This document shows, one piece after another, positions 1-7,390 of a stretch of 32,398 bases of DNA. The DNA is from Blastocatellia bacterium (GTDB lineage Bacteria > Acidobacteriota > Blastocatellia > RBC074), in NCBI GenBank assembly GCA_016789725.1, contig JAEUQN010000071.1:1-32398 (forward strand), read 5' to 3'. A program made the position numbers and the translations under genes. A model generated the notes under the pieces. The model did not search any database, had not been told where the DNA came from, and was given only the letters and a program-made list of their open reading frames with translations. The first letter of the stretch is position 1; each line of letters opens with the position of its first letter.

Positions 1-2086
1 TCCAGTCCTTGTCATAGCCTTCGAGTTTGTATTTGAAAAGCACTCTTTCTGGCACCAGCAGACTAAGCGCCGCGTAATGGAACTCGAAGTTTTCTGTGTC
101 GGAGGCAAACCGCAGTGCCGAGTTCAACGACGTGTTTTGCTGATTGGTAACGATTTTCTCAATAAAGACGGGCGGCACCAGATTGTTCTGTTTGAAATTT
201 TTAGGATCAATGACGACTGCGCCTCGTTTGGTGGCAAACCAGATTCGCCCATCCTGTGCTTTCCATCCGGCAGGTTGCCAATCACCAAAGCATTCTTCCG
301 TCTTCATTCCATCGGCAGTCGTATACACTTGCGTGCGGATAGTCTTGATTTTTCCGGCGGCAAAATCATCCAATTCCTGGCGGCTGATTTGCCCGATGCC
401 GCGCGGGCTGCCTAACCAGAGATTGCCTTGCTCATCCCCCAGCACGCAATAAATCTCACTGGTGAATAACCCCGATTTGAGCGTGTAGGCGGTGAATTTT
501 CCGTTTTGATAGCGTGTCAGTCCGCCGCGCGTAGAACCCAGCCACAAGCTGCCACGGCGATCATCAAAAATCGCATTGACCTGATTGTCGGCCATTCCCT
601 CCGCCGCCCCAAAGGTTGTGCTCTCCCCGTCCTTGATTCTGACCAGTCCCTGAGACGATCCAATCCATAACGTATTGTCGGGCTGCACATAAAAACAGTA
701 GACATATTCGTCTGAGGCGTAGGCCTGACCGTTTTTCAGCAAATATGGTTTTAATTCGCCATTGATGAAACGACGAACGCCAATGTCGTCTACATAAACG
801 ATCAGACTTTGGGCATCTTCGGTAATCGCAGAAATCCACTTCGCCGGGAGTCCGGTTGTTTTATCGTAACGATGGAGTTTTCCTTCTTTGAGATTTGTGA
901 TGAGCCCATTTTGTGCAATCCACAAGCTGCCATCGCGCGCGACAAAGGCGGGACCGACCGGATTGGAAAATTTGGTAATTTTGCCGTCTTTGAGATGGGT
1001 AATGCTGCTGCCCGCACTACTCAGGAAGTATAGGCTGCGGTCGGGCATCTCGATAATGTTGGAGACAAAATCATTGTCGAGACCGTCTCTGGTCGTATAA
1101 GTGATAAGGTTGACGTCCTTGAAGCGATTGAGGCCCTCAACTGTGCCAACCCACAGGCTGCCTTCACGATCTTCGGTCATGGAAAGCACATTGTTGTCGC
1201 TCAGGCCATCGGCAGCCGTAAAGGTTGTCCACTTCCCACCGGCCAGGCGGTTCAGTCCCAAGTATGTCCCCACCCACAGATTCTTATCGCGGTCTTCGAG
1301 AATGGCCGAGATGTGATTGTTTGATAGCCCATTGGTTCCTGTATAAACCGTCAGGACATCGTTCCTGGAATAGGCCAATCCGTTATCCGTGCCAATCCAG
1401 ATTTGCCCCTGGTGATCAGCGCGGATGGTGGTGATGATGTTGTTGGGCAAGCCTTCTGCGGCGGTCAGGCTAATGACCGGCTTATTGTCGGCAATGATTC
1501 GCACCCCACCGTGTGTTCCCACCCAAACTCGGCCTCGCGCATCTTCTGCAAGGCTGGTTATATAGGTCGGGTCGGTCGGCACAAAAACGAAGTTTTGATT
1601 ACTGAATTTGAATAGCCCGTTGCTGGTGCCAATCCAAAGCGTTCCATCCCGGCTTTCCAGCAGGACCCGGATTTCTTTCTCTTTGAATCCTTCTTCCTGA
1701 CCATAAGAAAAAATTTTCCCGTTTTTGAAACGGCGCAATCCGTTGTAAGGCGTGCCAATCCAAAGACTGCCATCTTTGGCTTCGTAAAGTGTCGAAATCG
1801 TCTCCAGTTTTTCGCTATCTTTCGGATCTGTATGGATTCCCGTGAACCGCACCCCGTCAAAGCGAAACAATCCTGCCGCCGTGCCGAACCACAGATAGCC
1901 GTTGCGGGTTTGAAGCGTGACGTTGACGGCATTGGCCGGCAGTCCATTTTGTCGCAGCCAGATGTCACGACCATACTGGCTGATGGTTTTTTGTGGGTTC
2001 AGCGCGAAGGCCGAAAACATTCCCCCGATAGTGACGATCCAAATTACCCCGATCCACCCGGCCCTTTTATAACTGATGTTGAGCAC
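1..2086 (-). CDS. Two-component sensor, Reg_prop propeller plus Y_Y_Y (N-terminal part, runs off left edge)
   Basis: An open minus-strand frame runs without a stop from about 2164 to position 1, so only the first ~695 residues are present. A membrane/signal segment near residues 10-30 (GVIWIVTIGGMFSAFAL) is followed by about 14 units of the Reg_prop type (LWIGT..GL.RF), for example YLWFGTAAGLFRFDG, LWIGTSNGLFKF and IWIGTDNGLAYS. Fourteen units fit two seven-bladed propellers. The last residues (RVLFKYKLEGYDKDW) are the beginning of a Y_Y_Y domain. In known families this layout is a periplasmic ligand sensor, normally followed by a membrane helix and a histidine kinase or an output domain, which would lie outside the window. 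I chose the GTG at 2086 because AAGGAG lies 11 nt upstream and the signal segment follows; an in-frame ATG at 2164 has no ribosome site. The receiver and receiver-Hpt genes upstream on the same strand are plausible partners. Confidence 0.88.
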   Translation of the reverse strand, partial: MLNISYKRAGWIGVIWIVTIGGMFSAFALNPQKTISQYGRDIWLRQNGLPANAVNVTLQTRNGYLWFGTAAGLFRFDGVRFTGIHTDPKDSEKLETISTLYEAKDGSLWIGTPYNGLRRFKNGKIFSYGQEEGFKEKEIRVLLESRDGTLWIGTSNGLFKFSNQNFVFVPTDPTYITSLAEDARGRVWVGTHGGVRIIADNKPVISLTAAEGLPNNIITTIRADHQGQIWIGTDNGLAYSRNDVLTVYTGTNGLSNNHISAILEDRDKNLWVGTYLGLNRLAGGKWTTFTAADGLSDNNVLSMTEDREGSLWVGTVEGLNRFKDVNLITYTTRDGLDNDFVSNIIEMPDRSLYFLSSAGSSITHLKDGKITKFSNPVGPAFVARDGSLWIAQNGLITNLKEGKLHRYDKTTGLPAKWISAITEDAQSLIVYVDDIGVRRFINGELKPYLLKNGQAYASDEYVYCFYVQPDNTLWIGSSQGLVRIKDGESTTFGAAEGMADNQVNAIFDDRRGSLWLGSTRGGLTRYQNGKFTAYTLKSGLFTSEIYCVLGDEQGNLWLGSPRGIGQISRQELDDFAAGKIKTIRTQVYTTADGMKTEECFGDWQPAGWKAQDGRIWFATKRGAVVIDPKNFKQNNLVPPVFIEKIVTNQQNTSLNSALRFASDTENFEFHYAALSLLVPERVLFKYKLEGYDKDW

Positions 2087-2293
2087 TGTAAGTGAAGCTC
2101 CTTCCAATGGGCGATTTCTTCTGTGTGGTGTTTGCGGGAGGAGAAGGCCGACGCTTGATTTCATGAATTTGAGAAAAACTTTGCGCGTGCCGAATTCTCA
2201 GGGGCTTGAGGTCTGAAGCTATGAAAATTTGTTCCTTCCGTATGGTGAAGGTGCTCTGGGAACGGGAATGGCCTGCGAGACACAAGGGAAGGA

Positions 2294-2310
2294 ACTGATT
2301 TGTAATCAGT
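2294..2310. repeat. Short palindrome, ACTGATT-TGT-AATCAGT
   Basis: Perfect 7-bp arms with a 3-nt loop. Read on the minus strand in the right frame it encodes TTDYKSVP, a peptide string I associate with spurious translations of dispersed palindromic repeats in environmental bacterial genomes. That association is from memory and was not searched. Confidence 0.4.
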
Positions 2311-2406
2311 CGTACAGACCCAGCCCCCAAGTATATCGGCAACAATCTCGAAGTACTTGAGTTCAAGCTGACACAATGGTAGGAAAAAGAGAAAACTGGC
2401 GGGCCA

Positions 2407-2438
2407 ATCATTTCCAGATAGGACCATCTGGAAATGAT
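2407..2438. repeat. Perfect 13-bp inverted repeat with 6-nt loop
   Basis: ATCATTTCCAGAT (2407-2419) is exactly complementary to ATCTGGAAATGAT (2426-2438) around AGGACC. No T-run follows on either strand, so it is not a textbook Rho-independent terminator. It may be an operator, a repeat element or a structured 5' leader of the sensor mRNA. Confidence 0.6.
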
Positions 2439-2469
2439 CGGCGCTTGAGTCTGGGGAAGAAGAGTCGCC

Positions 2470-2506
2470 GATTCCTGATTTTCTTTGCTCAAAAAAATCA
2501 GGAATC
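2470..2506 (-). terminator. Hairpin overlapping the receiver-Hpt stop codon
   Basis: GATTCCTGATTTT (2470-2482) pairs perfectly with AAAATCAGGAATC (2494-2506), with an 11-nt loop. On the minus strand the first arm contains the TGA stop (2500-2498) of the receiver-Hpt gene and runs into seven T residues (2497-2491). The stem is AT-rich and there is no T-tract after the second arm, so termination is possible but not certain. Confidence 0.4.
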
Positions 2507-3364
2507 AGCGGGGGACGTCAGGCACTGCCGGTTCGCCTGACTTGGGGGAGATAAAGGATTGGGGGAGACTGTGGGGAATGGGGGGAATTTCGACTCAAAA
2601 GCCGCTTTGAAGCGCGCCAGCTCTTGCTCCAAGGCCGTCACCGTTGCTTGTGCGCCGCATAAGTTGTGAATGCTTCCCATCAATTCTAATCGTTCTGCCA
2701 ATGCCACGATCTGATGCGCCGATAAGTTGCTGGCGGTGCCTTTCAACCGGTGAGCAGCGAAATCGAGATTGTAAGGATCATCTTTGGTAATGGCACGTCG
2801 CATGGCGGAAACCAGATGAAGCGATGAGCTGAAAAACCTTTGCGCCGCGTCTTGCAGAATCTCTACGTTGCCTTTGATTCGCGCCAGTGCTTCCTCACAG
2901 TCAAACACCACGGCTGGTTTTTCGGACTGCGGAATCAGCGTATGAAGTTTGAGCACGGCTTCAATTCGGCGGTAAAATTCTTCAGTCTGAATCGGCTTGG
3001 ACAGATAACAATTGATGCCTGCTTTCCAATGGCAAGGAACCTTATTCAGGGTTGGTTCCGTTGCGAAAGCGATGATCGGAGTTGTTGCCGTTTCCTGTTG
3101 ACGAAGTGCGGTGGCGGTTGCCAAACCGTCCGGCATCTGAAATTGCAAATCCAGCAAAATGAGATCGAAACATTCCTGCGCGCAGGCAGCAATCGCTGCC
3201 TGACCGTCTGTTACCGCGCTTACGAAATAGCCCTTTTGCTCCAGCAAGTGGGTCGCAAGCCAGCGATTCACCTCGTCATTTTCCACGATCAGAATGCGTT
3301 TGGATTGTGACGCCTGCCCCGTCGCAGGATGGTGAGGCTGTTGGGCATTATTGGTGAGGGTCAT
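2498..3364 (-). CDS. Receiver-Hpt phosphorelay protein
   Basis: This 288-residue protein has an N-terminal receiver domain (about residues 22-140) and a C-terminal histidine phosphotransfer domain (about 165-250). In the receiver I see the acidic pocket E28/D30, the phospho-acceptor D72 in LILLDLQFQMPDG and the conserved K123 in LSKP. The Hpt site is H195 in AAHRLKGTASNLSA. Such proteins relay phosphate between a hybrid kinase and a final regulator; there is no DNA-binding domain. It starts 19 nt after the single-domain receiver gene and is probably co-transcribed with it; the sensor gene follows about 410 bp further on. The N-terminus (1-20) and the Pro/Ser-rich tail (after 260) look disordered. 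Ribosome site AGAGAG is modest. Calling the partners is inference from context. Confidence 0.9.
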   Translation of the reverse strand: MTLTNNAQQPHHPATGQASQSKRILIVENDEVNRWLATHLLEQKGYFVSAVTDGQAAIAACAQECFDLILLDLQFQMPDGLATATALRQQETATTPIIAFATEPTLNKVPCHWKAGINCYLSKPIQTEEFYRRIEAVLKLHTLIPQSEKPAVVFDCEEALARIKGNVEILQDAAQRFFSSSLHLVSAMRRAITKDDPYNLDFAAHRLKGTASNLSAHQIVALAERLELMGSIHNLCGAQATVTALEQELARFKAAFESKFPPFPTVSPNPLSPPSQANRQCLTSPADS

Positions 3365-3383
3365 TGCTTACTCTCTAATTATT

Positions 3384-3869
3384 TTACTTTAAGGACAACA
3401 ATTGCTGGCAAGTCTCAACGACTCGCTCAACGTCTTGCGATTTATCAAAAAAGTGGTCTGCACCCCACTGCGTACAATGTTCTCGATATGGTGGATAGAC
3501 GTGATTCGTAAACATGATGACGGTTGGACCCGTGTCTTGATGCTTGATTACTTTTAGAACATCCAGACCGTTGCCGTCAGACAACTGAAAATCAAGAATC
3601 ACCAAGTCCGGCGTCAGCCGCTGAATCCCTTGAATCGCCGCTTTCGTTGTTTGTGCCGTTCCCACGATTTGTATGCCTGGCACTAATTGCAGCAACGCGC
3701 TGAGATTATCCAGGATGAGTTGAGAATCATCGGCAATGAACAGGCGCAGGCGATTTTGAGCAGGAAGCAACGGCGCGGCCAGCTTCTCAAGAGACGTGGC
3801 TGTTGCTTTACCATCAGGTGGCAAGAGTTCTTTTGCTTCTCTTTTCCTGGTTGCAGCTTCTATCCGCAT
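3384..3869 (-). CDS. Single-domain response regulator (NarL/FixJ-type receiver)
   Basis: A 161-residue protein in which a receiver domain fills residues 40-160: acidic pair D47/D48 in LFIADDSQ, phospho-acceptor D93 in LVILDFQLSDG, switch T121 in VIMFTN and K143 in FFDKS. There is no helix-turn-helix or other output domain after it, so it would act by protein contact or as a phosphate shuttle. Residues 1-38 form a charged, probably flexible extension. Start ATG 3869 is supported by GGAGGGG seven nucleotides upstream. It is the first gene of a probable operon with the receiver-Hpt gene downstream, a stand-alone receiver plus Hpt pair next to a large periplasmic sensor. Confidence 0.9.
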   Translation of the reverse strand: MRIEAATRKREAKELLPPDGKATATSLEKLAAPLLPAQNRLRLFIADDSQLILDNLSALLQLVPGIQIVGTAQTTKAAIQGIQRLTPDLVILDFQLSDGNGLDVLKVIKHQDTGPTVIMFTNHVYPPYREHCTQWGADHFFDKSQDVERVVETCQQLLSLK

Positions 3870-4086
3870 AATTGCCCCTCCGAATCACAGTGTCGTGAAC
3901 CGATTGCGAGCCGACGTTGATAGAGTAGAGCTTCGCAAAAGAAAAAAATATCAGCCTATATCTGTTTTTTCTGTCGGATTTGATGCGAGGAGTTGTCAGT
4001 GTTTGTCTGACACGAAGCCGCTGAAAGCCAGGAGAAACTGGGAAAGACAAAGAGGTCAGTCGTGAATGTGTGAGGGCCTGAGAATG

Positions 4087-6243
4087 TTACCCGATGCGGG
4101 CTAATCCAAAGCGAGGGAGGCTGCGCACATAGGTGATTAACCGATCTGTTGCTTGCGTCAGGCGACGTTCGTTCAGCATAAAGTCGGCCTCTTTGCGCGC
4201 TTGTTGCAACAACTGCTGATCGCGCACGATGTTCGCAATGCGAAACGCCGGAATGCCCGATTGTCGCGTGCCCATCACTTCGCCGGGGCCGCGAATTTCC
4301 AGGTCTTTTTCGGCGATCTTAAAGCCGTCCGTCGTTTCTTCCATCACCTTCAACCGTTCGCGCGAGACATCCGTTTTTTGATATTGCGCGAGCAGAATGC
4401 AGAAACTCTCCGCCGCGCCGCGCCCCACGCGACCGCGCAATTGATGCAGTTGCGACAAGCCAAATCGTTCCGCGTGTTCAATGAGCATCACCGAAGAATT
4501 CGGCACGTCCACGCCGACTTCGATGACCGTCGTCGCGACGAGGATTTGCGAGTGATTCGCAATAAATTCTTTCATCACCGCTTCTTTTTCTTCCGGCTTC
4601 ATTCGACCATGCAGCAGACTGACTTTGAATTCCGGGAAGACTTCAAGTTGCAATGTCTGATACATCTCGGTTGCATTGCGCAGATCAAGCTTTTCGGACT
4701 CTTCGATGAGCGGCAGCACGACGTAAGCTTGTCGTCCCAATTTGATTTGCTCGCGGATGAAATCGTAAATCTTGTCGCGCCGATCTTCGCCGCGCACGAA
4801 GGTGCGAATCGGCGTGCGGCCCGGCGGCAATTCGTCAATTACCGACACTTCCAAATCACCATACACCGTCATCGCCAACGAACGCGGAATCGGTGTTGCC
4901 GTCATCACCAGCACATCGGGATTGACGCCCATTTTGCGAATCGCTGCGCGCTGCAACACGCCAAAGCGATGCTGCTCATCAATTACCGCGAGGCCGAGTT
5001 TTCTAAATTGCACGGCTTCCTGGATGACCGCGTGTGTGCCGACGACAATGTCTACATCGCCCTCCGCAATCGCCGCCTGAATCGCCCGTTTCTCCTTCGC
5101 CTTCAAACTGCCCGTCAGCAATTCAACACGATACGGCGCGTTCGCAGCAGCAACAATGCGCTTGATGTTGCGTGCGTGCTGTTCCGCCAGGATTTCGGTC
5201 GGAGCCATCATCGCCGTTTGATAACCGTTCTCCACCGCAATCACCATTGCCTGTACGCCGACAATTGTTTTGCCGGAGCCGACATCGCCCTGCAACAAGC
5301 GATTCATCGGCTTGTCGCTGGCCATATCGTCTACGATTTCCTTGAGCGCCCGCTTCTGGGCATTGGTCGGTGAAAACGGCAGGATCGCACGCACCGCTTC
5401 GCGCACACGATCATTGATTTCGATCAGTTCCCCTTTCGGTTCGGTCTGCCGTTCACCCCGCCGCACGCCGAGCGCCATCGCCAGCCAAAAGAATTCCTCA
5501 AAGATCAACCGCCGATGCGCCGCCGAACGCGCTTCGCTGTAGGCGTCAATGCCCGCGTCATCGCCCGGAAAATGAATCAATCGCAAAGCCTCACCGCGCG
5601 GCATCAACACATTGCGCGCAACGATTTCCGGCGGCAACGGGTCTTCCATTTCATCGCTCAAATGCGCTAGCACGTGATGAAAGATCGAGCGCAATTGCCG
5701 CGTCCGAAAATCTCCGAGTTTGCGATAGATGGGGACGCGCCGCGCCGTATGAATCGCGGTAGCATCAATGTCATCATCTTCGTCCTGAAGCATTTCATAC
5801 TCAGGATTTTCGACTTCAAAAAAGTTTTTGTAGCGGTTCCATTTCCACTGTCCATACAGAATCACGCGCGCGCCGCGATGAAAGACCTTGTTGAGATAAA
5901 TCTGATTCCACCAAAACGCCCGCACTTGTCCCGAACCGTCCGAAGCGATGAACTCATACATCTTGATGCGTCCACCCTTGAGCGGCACAATCCCGCCGAC
6001 ACGTACTATCACTTCGACCGAAGCCGTTTGCCCATCCTGCAACATCGCCGCCGTCGCCAGATTCGACCGATCTTCGTAGCGCATCGGCAGGTAATGCAAC
6101 AAGTCTTCGACGGTCGCTTGGCGCGCGTCCGGTTTGGCCGTAATGTTGGCGATTTCGACCGCAAGCTTGAAGGCCGTCGTCTGGCCAATGCGCGGCAGGG
6201 CGTGATGATGAAGTTCTACGAGTGGTGTGTTGAGTGTGAGCAC
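4087..6243 (-). CDS. recG: ATP-dependent DNA helicase RecG
   Basis: RecG rescues stalled replication forks by branch migration. The 718 residues match the family's usual length (about 690-800). The N-terminal region (1-160) contains the HhH-like start, TVEDLLHYLPMRYEDRS (44-60) and the OB-fold wedge. The helicase core shows Walker A GDVGSGKT (319-326), the Walker B motif DEQH (422-425), motif III TATPIPRSL (448-456) and motif VI QLRGRVGRG (601-609); the C-terminal RecG segment DLEIRGPGEVMGTRQSG follows and the protein ends RFGLARIG. The start is a GTG only 4 nt after the TAA of the upstream nuclease-transposase gene, with no visible ribosome site, so translation may be coupled to that gene. 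No alternative start precedes the conserved N-terminal region, so I keep GTG 6243. Confidence 0.97.
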   Translation of the reverse strand: MLTLNTPLVELHHHALPRIGQTTAFKLAVEIANITAKPDARQATVEDLLHYLPMRYEDRSNLATAAMLQDGQTASVEVIVRVGGIVPLKGGRIKMYEFIASDGSGQVRAFWWNQIYLNKVFHRGARVILYGQWKWNRYKNFFEVENPEYEMLQDEDDDIDATAIHTARRVPIYRKLGDFRTRQLRSIFHHVLAHLSDEMEDPLPPEIVARNVLMPRGEALRLIHFPGDDAGIDAYSEARSAAHRRLIFEEFFWLAMALGVRRGERQTEPKGELIEINDRVREAVRAILPFSPTNAQKRALKEIVDDMASDKPMNRLLQGDVGSGKTIVGVQAMVIAVENGYQTAMMAPTEILAEQHARNIKRIVAAANAPYRVELLTGSLKAKEKRAIQAAIAEGDVDIVVGTHAVIQEAVQFRKLGLAVIDEQHRFGVLQRAAIRKMGVNPDVLVMTATPIPRSLAMTVYGDLEVSVIDELPPGRTPIRTFVRGEDRRDKIYDFIREQIKLGRQAYVVLPLIEESEKLDLRNATEMYQTLQLEVFPEFKVSLLHGRMKPEEKEAVMKEFIANHSQILVATTVIEVGVDVPNSSVMLIEHAERFGLSQLHQLRGRVGRGAAESFCILLAQYQKTDVSRERLKVMEETTDGFKIAEKDLEIRGPGEVMGTRQSGIPAFRIANIVRDQQLLQQARKEADFMLNERRLTQATDRLITYVRSLPRFGLARIG

Positions 6244-6247
6244 AGTT

Positions 6248-7390
6248 TTATTTCGAGATGGATGTTTTCTTTGCTTTGGATTTTCCCGTTTTGATGAACG
6301 TGTCTATATCTTTCTCGCCGGAGCGCAAGAAATCGAGGAAGCTGATGCCTTTGTATTTGCAGGTTTCACAAATGCTGAGCAGTGTGAGGTATTCACGAAT
6401 GCCTTTTTCCGTACTCGTTCCACCAATTACTTTGCGAAGTGCGGCAAAGGCTTTAATCGCATGCTCTGCATTATTGTTATTCCAGGGAACACCATCGTAA
6501 TCGAGAAAGGTGAAAAGCTTGTTGCGGTTCTTATCAAAACGATTTTGGTAGTAAATCGCTATTTCGCTCTTATAGTCTTGTTTGGGCAAGTCTTTGTAGA
6601 ATCGCTCAACAAAGATTTTGTGTTTTCGTAGAAAATGCGCTTTCAATCCGAACCGATCAACTGTCTCAATCATCGGTTTGAGTAATAAGGCAAACTCTCG
6701 CACTAAACTTTTCAATTCTTTGTTGAATGGCTGATTATAGAGATCATTGTTAAGGTCTCTAATAAGGTGAATTAGGCATTTTTGTTGAGGACATTCAATT
6801 GAGTCGTATGCAGCATAAAAATCAGAAACCAATACTCCTTCAAAGTTCTGTAGCAAATCCTTAACGCTGTCTCCTTCTCGACTTTCGGTATAAAAATATG
6901 CTACGTCTTCTAGGCTGGTTAATACCCAAACATAACTATCTTTCCCTAGAACATTAGCCTTGGTTTCATCCGCATGAATGAGCCTTCCTCTACATATCTT
7001 TTCAAGAATTGTGTTGTAAGTGATCTTATAAGATTTAGCCTGATCAGATTTATGCCGATTTAGAGAGGTGCGGGTTAATCTAATATTGAAAAAATAGTTG
7101 AGGTTTCTTTCAATTACTGATTGTGAGACTCGTAGATCGATAATGTGATAAACAATATATGCGATTAAATCCACACCAAACTTTGTTCTCGGCCTATCTG
7201 ATGGGAAAAATGTGAACCTACAGTCAACGCAAATATAGCGATTATATGAATGCTTAATTACCCACCGTTTTAGACCTGCTCTGCTATATTTCAAGTCTAA
7301 AACTGATTTACTAAACTTCCCATACTTGCTGATATGTGAGCCAGAACAGCGTGGGCAAGCACTAGGTTTGGGAGCATTGATAACGGTATT
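6248..7390 (-). mobile_element. IS66-like transposase portion of the fusion gene, low GC
   Basis: The part encoding the zinc ribbon and DDE domain is visibly richer in A+T (roughly 35-40% GC in sampled lines) than the nuclease part upstream (about 50%) and recG downstream (above 50%). It ends 4 nt before recG, leaving no room for a terminal inverted repeat on that side. I see it as transposon-derived sequence captured in frame; it does not look like an intact insertion sequence. The boundary is approximate. Confidence 0.55.

Larger units (their letters stand above)
2087..2497. other. Intergenic stretch with several hairpins, no gene
   Basis: No convincing coding sequence lies between the sensor start and the receiver-Hpt stop; frames here are open only by chance. 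The stretch holds three perfect inverted repeats, listed separately: a 7-bp hairpin at 2294-2310, a 13-bp pair at 2407-2438 and a 13-bp pair at 2470-2506. The promoter of the sensor gene probably lies here, but I see no clear -35/-10 pair. Confidence 0.6.

Noticed and set aside
2067..2492. A 141-codon minus-strand frame overlapping the sensor start
   Set aside because: It runs through palindromic repeats, has no recognisable domain, and overlaps the better supported sensor start in another frame.
4153..5373. A 406-codon open frame on the plus strand
   Set aside because: Antisense to recG, which has all helicase motifs; the plus-strand product is His/Arg-rich with no recognisable fold.
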